From Athripsodes cinereus (taxonomy: Eukaryota; Arthropoda; Insecta; Trichoptera; Leptoceridae): 64,000 nucleotides of DNA. A program made the position numbers and the translations under genes. This document shows positions 42,930 through 53,981 of this stretch, piece after piece (within the stretch, counting starts at the first letter, position 1; each line of letters opens with the position of its first letter). Location of the stretch: the NCBI GenBank assembly GCA_947579605.1, contig OX388328.1:8783684-8847683 (forward strand). The letters are read 5' to 3'. The notes beneath the pieces are model-generated. The model made no database searches, was not told the origin of the DNA, and worked only from the letters and a program-made list of their open reading frames with translations.

Positions 42930-43075
42930 TAGTAGACTCTCTTTCACAACAAACCGTACTTACGACAACGCCATCAGAATTTGAGGTGTGTTTTGGAAAG
43001 AGATGACTATTATAGAATCACTGAATGATAAGGGCTCGTTTCCTCCCTCTTTTTCCTACAGAAGCGTTAAAAGAC
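42930..43075 (+). repeat. LINE-C 3' remnant
   Basis: CTCTTTCACAACAAACCGTA, CTTACGACAACGCCATCAGA and a decayed tail follow LINE-C order at 35665-35810. Confidence 0.5.
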
Positions 43076-43530
43076 GAACGAGGAAGTTGAAAATGGTTTA
43101 AAAAGAAAACATTTAAAAAAGAACACAATTAAAAACCGCATTCTTTCGAATAAAGTGATAAAAGTGTTCTCAACCTGAAATTCAAATTTCGAATGACACA
43201 CGAAATTCAAATTATATATTTACGATTAGAGTTGCCATATATACTTAATAATAATATAATAACGAGTCATTTTGACGAAAATTGATGAAATCAAATTTTA
43301 TTGCTTTAAATTGGTATCCAGCAGACATCTAATTTGTTGGCGAAATTGATTACACGCATCTGAATATTAAATTAAATACTCACATAATAACTCTATTTTT
43401 TTACCATTTGACGTATGGTAGTAAATGTTAATTTGTAATTTATTCGATAATCAAAATTAATGATGTATGGTTAATGGTTTATTTAACCTTGCGTTTGAGA
43501 GAAGTTTGGTAATTGACAAAGTATTTTTAA
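43076..43530. other. AT-rich spacer
   Basis: Nothing recognised. Confidence 0.35.
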
Positions 43531-43626
43531 TAGCCGTCTAGCACAAGGCAAAGAATAGGTCTCCCACTCTTTTCTGTAAGTTTTTCAGTGTCCTGTAAAA
43601 GGCAGATGTACGTAAAATATCACGTA

Positions 43627-44496
43627 CAGTGGAACCTCTCATAACTGTGTAACTATAATATCCTTTTGCACATCGCATTGGCTAAAAGCTGTAATGATGT
43701 GCAAAGTAACTTTAACGAGAATAATAATAATAATAATAATAACGAGTAATTCGCATAACGAGCAAAAAAATGTGAAAAAGTTGCTCCCATGACGAGCGAC
43801 ATTTCGCATAACGAGTTACAGAGAAAGGGTAAGTTCCTTTTTCACGACATTCACTTGTGACCTTGTGAGCCGGGACTTCCGCGCCAGTACATCAGTCTGT
43901 GTTTAGCACTCGCTCCGTTAGCGCCTTGGTTTGGATATTATTAGTAATTTTTTTATGAGCAAAGTATTATAATCCGTTCAAAAATGTCCCCGAAGAAAAA
44001 ACGTAAGAAAACAGCCAGAAGAGAATAAAAATAACTGATGAAATGAAACGTAAAATCATTGAAAAGCGAGAACAGGGAGTGAGCGTGGCATATCTAGAGC
44101 GCACATACTATCGGTCAACATCAACGATCTGCACTATTTTCAAGAACAAATATAAAATTAAGAAGATGGATGCTTCAAAGGGAGGGTCAAGAATGTCTAC
44201 GAAAGGACTACGTTTACGGTTAGTTTTCTAGTTAAAAATGGTTAATTATTTGTTATAAATTCATATTTTTATTTAGGTACGTATTTTTTCCTAATCTAAA
44301 AGTTGTTACACTCTTTCATAAGTAATTTTATTTGAATAAACGTTAATAAAAAAATATCATGCAGTACTCCAAGAATACTTATTTTTTCGGCATGGAACGC
44401 ATTATCGTATTTTTAATTGATTTCTATAGAAAAAAATGTTTCGCATAACGAGTAAGAGTCTGGAACGAATTAAACTCGTTATGAGAGGTTCCACTG
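43627..44496 (+). mobile_element. pogo/Tigger-like transposon, internally deleted
   Basis: Ends CAGTGGAACCTCTCATAAC / GTTATGAGAGGTTCCACTG are inverses, flanked by TA on both sides (43625-43626, 44497-44498), as for Tc1/mariner-pogo elements. Subterminal GCATAACGAG motifs occur near both ends. Length is 870 bp against more than 2 kb for autonomous relatives, so the DDE domain is deleted. Confidence 0.88.
43984..44231 (+). pseudogene. pogo-like transposase N-terminus (CENP-B/psq HTH), frameshifted
   Basis: ATG at 43984 begins MSPKKKRKKTARRE, with an SV40-type PKKKRK nuclear-localisation-like stretch, then meets a stop. Shifted by one frame, the reading continues TDEMKRKIIEKREQGVSVAY and RSTSTICTIFKNKYKIKKMD, the psq/CENP-B-type helix-turn-helix that binds the terminal repeats. 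Translation ends at 44231 after a K-G-S/G-R-MS-like segment. The second HTH half and the DDE catalytic domain are absent. It is not functional as a transposase. A truncated DNA-binding peptide from the second frame is conceivable but unsupported. Confidence 0.8.
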
Positions 44497-44834
44497 TATA
44501 AGACAATAAAATTGAAAGAGAACAAATGTACAGAGTTATGATAGCTTAGTTTTTTTTATTGTTTTTTTATTACTTATTTTTATTTCTTGTAATTGAAGAC
44601 TGTACAATTTTCTTGTTCATGATGATTGTAAAAAGGCGTAAGCCGTGTATTTGATGCATAAATAAATAAATACAATTCGGTAATGAGCCGTGCCACCCAC
44701 CCTGAATGACTTACTTTTATATCTGCACAAAGAGAGGAATCTGTACGTTTAATACATGCAGTTAGTTCGCTGACCGTGACCACCCCACTTGTGGGATATG
44801 CCGTCTACTACGTGCAAACAAAAAATATATTCAT

Positions 44835-44938
44835 TCAGGGTGGGTGGCAAACCTCATCGCTGAATTTGATGTGTAAAATGTCTTCGTTTTTTTTGCACAC
44901 CTGCTTTTTACAGGACACTCGAAAACTCAAGGAAAAGC

Positions 44939-45032
<94 letters not shown>

Positions 45033-45057
45033 CTTCGCTGGGTGCTCCACTATACAA
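44835..45057 (-). repeat. SINE-1 copy containing a (GA)45 expansion
   Basis: CAGGGTGGGTGGCAAACCTC, TTTTTACAGGACACTCGAAA and, after the GA tract, TTCTTCGCTGGGTGCTCC follow SINE-1 order on the minus strand. The GA tract replaces the AAAGAGTGGGAGACC segment, where the repeat likely arose. The copy lies head-on against the SINE-1 3' end at 44668-44815. Confidence 0.75.
44941..45030 (+). repeat. (GA)45 microsatellite
   Basis: Forty-five perfect GA dinucleotides run without interruption. The RERERE and LSLSLS reading frames across it are artefacts. Confidence 0.98.
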
Positions 45058-45127
45058 ATTGAACCATCATTGGAAAATTCTACAAATAAATATTATAGAT
45101 ATATAAAAAAAAGAATACATTATATGC

Positions 45128-45565
45128 AGATGCAAGAGGAGTGTTGTGGATAGAATGCGTGTAAATAAGTAACGATGTACAGGACATGTGAAACGAATGA
45201 ATGAGGAAATGATGACAAAGAGGATAATATACTTATCTGTAGAAGGGGGTGTGAGAAAGCAAGGCGTCCGAAAACAACGTGGATCAAATTCTCAAAGATG
45301 GCCGTGTGTTGAGTAAGAGAAAACGACGTGTGTGTTTGAGAAATTGAATGAATGTAGAAGAAGCGAGCGAATGAATGATGAAATGATGACAAAGAGGTTA
45401 TACCTACTTATCTGAAGAAAGGGGTGTGAGAAAGCAAGGCGTCCGAAAACCACGTGGATCAAATTCTCAAAGACGATCGTGTCTTGAGTAAGAAAAATCA
45501 ATGTGCGTGCATGAGAAATTGTATGAATTTAGAAGAAGCGAAGGAAATATGTAAGGATAGGTCTA
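45128..45565 (+). pseudogene. LINE-A 3' fragment with tandem duplication
   Basis: GATGCAAGAGGAGTGTTGTG joins the C-terminal LINE-A region. About 170 bp (GGAAATGATGACAAAGAGG ... AAGGCGTCCGAAAAC ... GTGGATCAAATTCTCAAAGA) is present twice, from about 45202 and 45371. The end reads AATGTGCGTGCATGAGAAAT and stops at the hAT half element. Multiple stops are present. Confidence 0.65.
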
Positions 45566-45570
45566 TACTA

Positions 45571-45890
45571 GTGATGTAACGAATATTCGTATTCGCATTC
45601 GCATATTTCAAAGTATTCGCATTCGTATTCGCAAAAAAATATGCGAATATTTTGCGAATATTATTTCGGTAATAAAGTATCGGATATTCGGTAATGGTAC
45701 CGGATACTTACCCGGTACATTGTAGAAAAAGGTACTGCAAGAAAATATTTTTTAAGAAAACCGAGGAGTTTTGAAATATTTTAAATTCCTATACCATTAT
45801 AAAAATTCGGCGACGGGGGGGGGTAGAAATTTTAATGATTGAGCAATATTGTAGACATCTAAGCAAGTCAATATTCGCTATTCGCATTTG
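45571..45890. mobile_element. hAT MITE, one-ended copy
   Basis: TAGTGATGTAACGAATATTC begins the copy. The interior is the reverse complement of 24680-25010 (ATTTCGGTAATAAAGTATCG, GGGGGGTAGAAATTTTAATG). The other terminus is missing: at about 45888 the sequence switches to an unrelated repeat. Confidence 0.7.
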
Positions 45891-45929
45891 AATTACATAT
45901 TTCCGATGTTTCCCTTTAATGTTTTGAGT

Positions 45930-46115
45930 AATTTCTATTAATAATTATGATTTAAGAGGCTTCCTTATACTGTAATTAAAGTGTTTCAATAATATATATA
46001 TAGGTAATATTAATTACTATCCTTCTGAGTGTAATATCATGATTTATCCATTACCTCAAAACTATTGATTTTGAGTTGTCTAGTTCTAGCATTGAACCCA
46101 CGATATGAAGTTCCA
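45930..46115 (+). repeat. unnamed dispersed repeat, copy 2
   Basis: Partner of 4527-4700 in the same orientation. Confidence 0.6.
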
Positions 46116-46587
46116 TTCTCTCTGAGGGTATAGTATAGAACAGCGTGTGGTACACGAACATGTTTTGTATAAATTAACATAACAATAATTATGTATATAA
46201 AATTAAATTATAAGAAGATATACAACATAATTATAGAATAACTAATAACCCATTAAACACAATAATATGTATAGTAAATAAATTAATTAATAATTATTCA
46301 AATTTACATACAAAAATAATTGTATAATAACAATATTGTTAATACATTAAATAATATGTAAGAGGAAATAACACATTAACCTGGGTTTAAACATAAAATA
46401 TAATATAGGTAACAACATTCACACATTCTAAATACATCTATTTGTAAATTGCTACTGTTGTATCGAGATACAAGGTTGAAGAATTAACACATTAAATAAG
46501 TCAGGATGTTTAGGTATAGAAGAAGATAAGTCTAGGGATGTTTTAATAATGAGTGCAGTTAAAATTGTATATACAGTTAAAAACCAT
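46116..46587. other. very AT-rich spacer
   Basis: Long AT-rich run with no recognisable content. Confidence 0.35.
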
Positions 46588-46905
46588 AGATTTTTATTTA
46601 TAATACCTAGATGGAGCACTCGTATGTATTTTCATTGCAATAAAGTGAGGCACCATTTTTGACAGATAGGTTGGCAAAAAAAGTGTGGTAAATCGCTTAA
46701 AACGTCGACAAGAACTTCAAAAAATGTCCAATTACGTTTATATAAATGTAAAAATTATATACTTTTATAAAAATGTGAGAAAGAGTCCATAAAATGTAGG
46801 AAACACCACACGCTTTCGCCAACCGTTCTGTCAAAAACTCATAGATTTTTTGCCTCACTTTTGTAAACGAGTCAGGGTTCTAGGTTTCGTATGGAATTCT
46901 GTGTT
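46588..46905. mobile_element. MITE, family C, copy 2
   Basis: Same order as 29967-30312, with small deletions: CTAGATGGAGCACTCGTATG, AAAGTGAGGCACC, TTTCGCCAACCGTTCTGTCA, TTGCCTCACTTTTGTAAACG. Confidence 0.65.
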
Positions 46906-47339
46906 AAAAACAAGGTATATAATGTCTATGGTATATAGTTATTAGAGACTGGGTATATTCTGGGTTGGCTGAAAGAAATTGCAATATGCACAGTATAATT
47001 ATCCTGCATATTTTATGCTATTTCTATCGTTTTTAACATATTCTTAAAAGATTTTGTTTTAACAAAGGATAATTTGCTGTAATAATGCATATTATATTAC
47101 CTCTGTTTTTTGATGACTTAAAAAATATTTCCGACCCAGTTTGCAGATTGTTAAGAACGGTGTCTCTAACTTCTAAGCCCCCGTTTTCAAGCTGACAAAC
47201 CAGCCTTAACCGATTCGTCAGCATCAGGACACTTTTCCTGTTTCCTACTAAAGAGAGCTTGAACACAATCTAACAGTTTTGCAAATGAGGTATATGCTGA
47301 GCAATTATTCAATATAACTATTGTCTAATTTGCTTGCAG
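46906..47339. other. spacer with a minus-strand 77-codon ORF
   Basis: The ORF at 47266-47033 (minus) includes NRLRLVCQLENGGLEVRDTV but has no recognised family. It may be transposon-derived. No splice sites are evident. Confidence 0.25.
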
Positions 47340-47700
47340 TGTAAATGAATATGTTTTTTCAGTGGAAAAAAAATTGTAACTATGTTTGCGCTAAAGGTAA
47401 GAAATGAAAAATGTTTGCACTGAAGAAAGTAATTTAAATTGTAATTATGTTTGCACTAAACTGAAAAATAAAATAAAGACATGTTACGTCTTAAATTCAG
47501 CGATGAATGCGATAAATGCCTTAATGTTTTGTCAGTACGGAGAGGATAGCTTGCATGTTAATTACATGCAGCTGATATGCCGTGATGGTGTAGTAGTAGG
47601 AAAAAAAGACTAAGTATGTTTACACTAAAGAAAAGACTATAACTACATTTGCACTAAAGAAAATACTGCAACTACATAAATATGTTTGCCAATGAGAAAA
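47340..47700 (+). repeat. minisatellite split by SINE-1
   Basis: Imperfect units of about 36 bp (AACTATGTTTGCACTAAAGA plus an A/G-rich spacer) occur before 47470 and resume after 47600. A SINE-1 copy (47470-47595: TTACGTCTTAAATTCAGCGA, ACGGAGAGGATAGCTTGCAT, GCTGATATGCCGTGATGGTG) sits between. Confidence 0.7.
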
Positions 47701-48061
47701 GTACTTTAAGAGTGCTTACTCTACGATTCAGGTACGTGTAAAGAAAGAGATTAATATGCAATCATAATTCACTTTTACATTGTACACAACAAACAATAAT
47801 AAATAATAACATCAATATTGTTCTACTCAATTGCATTGTGAACTATCCATGTATCTATCTATCCATTGATACAGTTAACTGGTTGTTTGTTATCTCATTA
47901 GCTGTTAATAAGAATTAGTGTAGTATGATGTGTTTGTTTGAATAGTAACATTGTGATCCATTATTTACTGAAAATGATTCATGATATTGACTTAGAAACT
48001 TCTACAATATAAAATATTAGCTACACCTTAACTAAAAAGATCCACATGATATAAAGTACAA
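47701..48061. other. AT-rich spacer
   Basis: Nothing recognised. Confidence 0.35.
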
Positions 48062-48191
48062 TGATGCAAACGGGTAAAGATGTTAGCAGGGACTTTTATT
48101 GTCATGAAGGAGGACGACTTGTATGTTTATCAGATGCAGTAGTTAACCTGCTAGCTACCCCATTTGTAGGAGATATTGTGATGGTGTGTAT
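48062..48191 (+). repeat. SINE-1 3' part, host site of the LTR element
   Basis: GAAGGAGGACGACTTGTATG, TTAACCTGCTAGCTACCCCA and GGAGATATTGTGATGGTGTG are SINE-1. The LTR retrotransposon entered directly in its 3' tail at GTAT. Confidence 0.7.
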
Positions 48192-50520
48192 TGTCATGAA
48201 ATGAATATATACAAGACGGTATATATTATTTTTATATACCTAGATCGTGTATTTGTAGTAGGTAATTAATTTGGGAATGAGGCAATCTCAAGTGGTTGTT
48301 GAACACAACTATCTATGTAGGGGACAGATACAGGTATATTTCGGTGTGTGTCAGGAAGAGATGGATGTAGTTTTTTGTTGCTTTGGGCCAACATTTTCAG
48401 GATCTGAAGAGGGGGGATAGATTACTCTTGGCAGTTTAGTTTTGAGCCTGGGAGAGGTGGGACTCAATCATATTAATCTCAGTGTTTGAATTCGATATAT
48501 TTTAATATTTATTTACCCACCTTCGTAGTAGTTAGTACATTATTTTTTAGTGATATTTCCACAATTGGGAATATATAAAGATCATCCTAAATTACTTTTA
48601 ATTAGCATTTAAAATCCGTGATGCTGCCAGCTGTCTAAGATAAGATTTTCTTTTAATATTATTAATTTATTATTTATATCTAGGTGTTAGGATACTCTCA
48701 GGATGTCTGTTGTCTACAAGGCAATATTTGTACTCAAGGATTTATTATTTTACGGATTTTGAAAACGAAGGAATTATGTGTTATATGTACATTTATTTTC
48801 AGTATTATTGTATGTATGTATGTACCTGTGGCTGATTTTATATAGCGCGGTCCGACACATCTAGAACTAGACTAATAACAGTGGCGCACCGCTCTACCCA
48901 ATATTATACTTTTATTTAATTTACTTTACCATAACGATGGAGTATACAGTTTGAAGAGGAGTTATATGTTGAGAAGGATATTATTTGATTATTAATTTAA
49001 TTACATATTTTATCGTCGAATGTCATTTGTATTCTACGAACTTACTGGATTTTTCTACTTATTCAACATGCTGTAAATTGCTGCGATATCATGGAAGGAA
49101 CAAATTTGATATTTTGCATGACACTAATCATAAGTAATATTTATGTATTTATTGGTCTTAATATATTTTTATTTGACTTACATGATACCTAAATTCACCT
49201 CACCATAAATATGTAGTCTTTTATAGCTAAATCTTGTCGAGATTACCTTATGGATATGGATCCCTTCTGCCTATCGACACTAGACTAGCTACCTTGTGTC
49301 TATAGTGTGGGTTTGATCTATTCGTAACCACATATTTATCATTATTATTATACAATTATGCACGAGACGTATTATGTACTTTGTAGAAACATATACTCTA
49401 TACTAACAATTCCAGTCCTAATCCTGCTTCGAAATGTAGGTGTACCGTTAGCAAGCCCTGCTCCCCTCTCTTCGATTCAGCTTTCGAGACAAGGGTCAAT
49501 ACTGGTCTTGCCCCGTTTCCCGCCAGGGTCCAAGACAAAGCTTCTTAACATATATTTATAATTATTCTTATTATATATAGCTGCATGTTCAAATGAGTAT
49601 ACATATTATATATTATTTTATATATTCGGTGTAGATTAGTGCACACGGGCTCAAAGTACGGCATGGCGAGTTTTGAGACGAGAAGGGGCGAAGGTGGCGC
49701 CCCTTCAGCATGGACACAGCATGCTTTTCATGCACTAACATGGTAGTTAGTCTCTGAAAATGATGTCATAGCAATTGTGTTGAAATTTAATTAATATTCA
49801 AAAGTAATAAGGTAATGTTTTGGGGTGCGCCACTGTCCTTTACGACGCAACGAATTAGTAGGTATGTTTTAGAACATATGTACATACATTGGTTATAGGT
49901 ACTATGAAATGGTTATCTTATGTAGGGACATAGATCGGCAACCAGTTACCATACAACATTCTCGTAATGATATAGAATAATATTATTTGAATTTTATGTT
50001 ATGATGATTGTTATGTTATATTTCGTTATGTTTTATTATGCACTATTTTTATTATGTTATTTTACAGTATCTCAAGGTAAGTGATCTGACGTCAAAGTTG
50101 ATCTCAGAGTTAATATGTATCATAACTCATGTTTAAATTGTTTTATTGATTTTGTGATTTTGTTGTTCTTTTTGATTATTGAAATGTATATTTCAGGTGA
50201 CTTATTTTGCGTTTTTAAAAATACACAACGTAGGTAAAATTATCGTCAAAACACAACGTACTGGGTCCAAATCTATGAAAATAGTTAATAGATAAATCGA
50301 GACGATCACGAAAGGCCAAAATTCGTTAATTAATTCAATTAGGAATGCGATATTTCGTACGTATATTTGCAACAATGCGAAAATTCATACAATTCTTAGC
50401 TAGCTGAATAGGGTTGTCACTTCTAGTTTGGGAATCAATTATTACAGTAGGTATAGTTTAGAAGCTAGGATGTTGCAAATTCGGAGCTTAGAATGGTTTA
50501 AAATAGGTAGGATCATCACA
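48192..50520 (+). repeat. 5' LTR
   Basis: 2,329 bp, starting TGTCATGAAATGAATATATA and ending AGGTAGGATCATCACA. It matches the 3' LTR wherever I compared the two. It contains a strong splice-donor-like CTCAAG|GTAAGT at 50071-50082 preceded by a TTTTACAG acceptor-like site. A 67-codon frame at 49358-49561 is duplicated in the 3' LTR and has no recognised motif. Confidence 0.92.
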
Positions 50521-50522
50521 AA

Positions 50523-50539
50523 TGGTGCCTTGGACCAGG
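50523..50539 (+). promoter_or_regulatory. primer binding site
   Basis: TGGTGCCTTGGACCAGG lies two bases inside the 5' LTR and begins with the TGG complementary to a tRNA CCA end. It somewhat resembles the complement of a tRNA-Gly 3' end, but not closely enough to assign. Confidence 0.7.
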
Positions 50540-50542
50540 ATA

Positions 50543-50566
50543 TTATGTCGGTCACTGCCGACATAA
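50543..50566 (+). promoter_or_regulatory. stem-loop just after the PBS
   Basis: TTATGTCGG and CCGACATAA form a perfect 9-bp stem around the loop TCACTG. Its place matches that of packaging or dimerisation stem-loops in LTR elements; that role is inferred. Confidence 0.6.
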
Positions 50567-53019
50567 AACTGGGTTTTTACGGAGTAGAAGTGGGTTTTGG
50601 GTTTGCGATGATAAATAACTAAAATCATGAATATTGGAGGGGGGGAGAGCATAAATGGGTTTTGAGGAGTAGAACTGGGTTATGGACAGAGGAATGTGTT
50701 TGGTTTTTGAGGAGAGAAATAAAATTTATTCTTGGTAGATGCAGCGAGGAAATTGGTTGTTGATTTTTTACTTCGAGAACCGCGGGTTGGTTATCCATGG
50801 ATTATAGTGTTAGGCAAATTCGGCGACATATTATATTTATGTTTGTCTATCTATAGGTATATATCTTACATTATGCATAAGAATAGTGAACCCTTAAGAG
50901 TTCGTTCGGAATTATGTCCTTATGAATAGTCTAATAAAGAGCGCTTGTGATTCAGGTATAAAATTGGATAGGTATATATATGTTGAAATCCTGAATAGTT
51001 CTTTAGTTTATTCAATAATGTATATAGGTACCAAAAATATGTACTTTCATAAGAAGATTGGGTGTTAGAAAAATTGAATATTATATTCCCAAATAGACTT
51101 GTAAACATGGGTATTATGTATGCGAAGTGTATTTTATGTATATGGGTATATGACTAGAGTTTTTAGGATTTTTAGATATTGTAGTATTTGAGTAAAATGG
51201 ATAAATAATAGGTAGGTATATAGTTTGATGTTAGTTATATGTATCAAGTACATGTTTGTTAGGGACTGATACTATAGGTATTATTATTTCTTGAGGAATA
51301 TGGTCTTAACATTTTACAGTATTTGTAAGTTAAGTGTTCGTTTTTAAACTTTTAGAATTCTGTCAAGTTAATTATTTGGGGTGTGAAATAAATTTATGAT
51401 CGAGGTAAGAATGGTGAATATATTATTGAGTTTGAAATAATATTAGACCAGAGTTTATGAGTATCTGATAACATACATAATACAATATATGCATGGAGCG
51501 GATGAGAAGGCGATAGCCGAATGATTATTGATTATGATTACGGTTATATGTTAAACGGTTAGCTGGAAGAAATTACAGGCTAAGGGGGGGGGGGAATGAT
51601 CGGCTTAGAGGGAAGACAGTCTACACGGAAAGCAGACTCTTTTAAACCAGGAGGGGCATTCCAGGATCTGGAGTTTTAGGAAACGTTGGAACTCTTTGTA
51701 TACCCTGAAAGGTGGTATCTATCATTTCAAAATTGAGGACAAGAGAATACTCATTTATGAAAATGCTCTAAGGAGAAAAGAGGTTGATGTTCGCCGATAT
51801 AATACATCGTCTTCCAAATAGAGAAATAAGATGTACCTACAACCTATGGATCCTAGGATATAATAATGATTAAAACGTTATATTATTCTAAACCAAGAAC
51901 GAGATAGGAAATAATATTATTACTGGAATGAAAAAAAAAAAAACTATAGTTTTAAATAAAGATGCAAGCAGAAAGGTATACGGGATATTATAGTACCTAA
52001 CGGGATGTATGCAATCAGTGGTTGTTAAACTTTTGGACTGATTTGATGATATTGTCTGAATGGAACAAGGAAATCTGAAACATAAAGTATACGAGGTTAT
52101 ATAGGAAATATTTGATGTTGAATATCTGTTGGTAGGATACCAACATGATTTACTTGGTGAAAAGTTTGGACAGCGATGATAGTAGTTTTATTGGAGGCCA
52201 GAAGGGTGATGTGATGAGATTATGGAGCATTGGATCCTCTCTGTTAACCCAAAAGAGAGTGGTGTACAATAACATAAATCGCTGAAGAGAAGTAATTTGA
52301 TAAGAAAGTACCACGCTATGATGTAACAGTTTGAGAATCGATTGTGAATCTATCGATGTCACAAATGGAATAAACTATTTAATGTGTTATAATTTTAAAA
52401 TTGTGGTGTCAAATATTATAATAATATTATTCAATAGTGTTAGAGTGAAGATGTGAACTATAAAGTGTTTAGTTATTATTATTTTACAAGTGGAACGAAT
52501 ATTATGATATGTGCATATGGAGTTACAATTGTGTGTATTATATTTAGTTGTGTGTGTGATATAGTTTGAAATAGATAAGTGTTTTTTTTTCAGGACTTTT
52601 GAAATGAATGAGGACGATTCATATATATATACCTAATATGTAGGTATATACATTAGGTGACTGTTATATTGGATACAAGGGAAATTCTATATACCTATTA
52701 TAGAATAACATATTGGGATGTATTATGTAGATATTGTCAATGCAACTCGTTTAAATATTGTGTTATGTATCTTATATGCTTGAATGTGCGTAAACACATT
52801 GAGGGAGGGGTTCCCACCACTTACCCCTGGATGTTCAAGAACATAGTACGTTATCTTTCTCTTGATTATTTGTGGTATTATTATGGGTGATTTATTTTAC
52901 GTAATTATAGGTATTTTGGGTTAGCTGTTCGCGTTTGATATTATTTAGGCACATTGTCAACATATTATCACGAATTTTGTTGGTTAGCTGGAGGATGTTG
53001 CACTACTTGTAGAATTATG
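50567..53019 (+). other. non-coding interior of the LTR element
   Basis: G/T/A-rich, C-poor sequence with AGAACTGGGTT- and GGGTTTTGAGG-type phrases at 50570-50720. It has no conserved domain on either strand; the ORFs of 60-77 codons have no motif. TTTTTTTTCAG at about 52583-52593 is a good splice-acceptor-like site. Confidence 0.6.
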
Positions 53020-53460
53020 TGGCTTGATCACGTGGATCAAATTCTTATGGACGGCTGCGTGTTGACTAGGAGAAAACGGGTTGCATTCTGTGAGAAATTG
53101 TATGACAGTGGTGGAAACGAAGGATGTAGGCCAGGATGGAGGGATTTGTCAATCGTTTCTCTCTGCCTACCCCATCTGAGACGCAGCGTGATGGTGCTGA
53201 GAGATGAATGGTTATTTAGGATGGGTTGCCGGTGGAGAGTTGGTCTCCCACTTTTTTCCGTGAGTCTTCGTATGTCCTGTGGGAGGACGGGTGTTCTAGG
53301 AAATTAAGACATTTAGCAGCTTGGATTCAGCGATGAGGTTTGCCGCCGTTTTTGAATGTCTTGAATTTGTGTCGTTACGGAGAGGACGATTTGCGTATCT
53401 ATTTGTGTGCTGCAGGACTACTGGCTGCATCGGCAAAGGAATCATGGATATGAGACATCT
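53020..53460 (+). repeat. LINE-A tail and SINE-1 carried inside the LTR element
   Basis: 53020-53197 is a LINE-A 3' end (GATCACGTGGATCAAATTCT ... CTCTCTGCCTACCCC ... CAGCGTGATGG). 53205-53460 is a SINE-1 copy (AGAGTTGGTCTCCCACTTTT, AGCGATGAGGTTTGCCGCCG, ACGGAGAGGACGATTTGCGT). Both are much more diverged from their families than the LTRs are from each other, so they are old passengers of the element. Confidence 0.7.
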
Positions 53461-53971
53461 GGCGAGTAGTACAAGATTGGTGTTACCAGCGAATTGGATC
53501 ACCCTGAAGAATGCATATATGGACTATAGGGAACCACAAGTACTATGGATAATTATAATGATGTGTGAATATGATCACATGAAACGAATTTTAACAAAAT
53601 GCAACTTGGATATTTAAGTATTGGGATAAACTTGTTATTACTATTTTATGTTCTATAGATGTGATGACATAAAATAATAACAAAACTCGAAATAATAAAA
53701 TATAACAGAATATTAAAATATTATGTTATGTTGGGACAATAATATTGAACGAGAATTTCTCAAGTGGACGCATCGGTGTGTTATGTGCATGCATGTATTA
53801 TTATTATTGATGACTTGAATAGAGGAGCACAGCTGACGAGGTACCTACGACCTATCGGAATATACAGTGGCGGACTCGAAAGTTGGAATTAAATAATTAT
53901 GAAAAATAATTAGAAAGTAAATAATTGTTTGTGAGATAATGCCTCATCCATTTTGTCTTCAGCATGATCTC

Positions 53972-53981
53972 AAAGGGGGGA
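53972..53981 (+). promoter_or_regulatory. polypurine tract
   Basis: AAAGGGGGGA directly precedes the TG of the 3' LTR, the expected priming site for plus-strand DNA synthesis. Confidence 0.85.

Larger units (their letters stand above)
43535..44815 (+). repeat. SINE-1 copy split by two later insertions
   Basis: The 5' part (43535-43626: GAATAGGTCTCCCACTCTTT, TGTCCTGTAAAAGGCAGATG) is followed by a pogo-like element, then by a LINE tail ending GCATAAATAAATAAATAC (44625-44664), then by the SINE-1 3' part (44668-44815: AGCCGTGCCACCCACCCTGA, CCCCACTTGTGGGATATGCC). It records at least two insertions into one SINE. Confidence 0.7.

Noticed and set aside
44776..45153. 125-codon ORF with a long RERERE run, and a minus-strand LSLSLS ORF
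   Set aside because: Both are translations of the (GA)45 microsatellite inside a SINE-1 copy.
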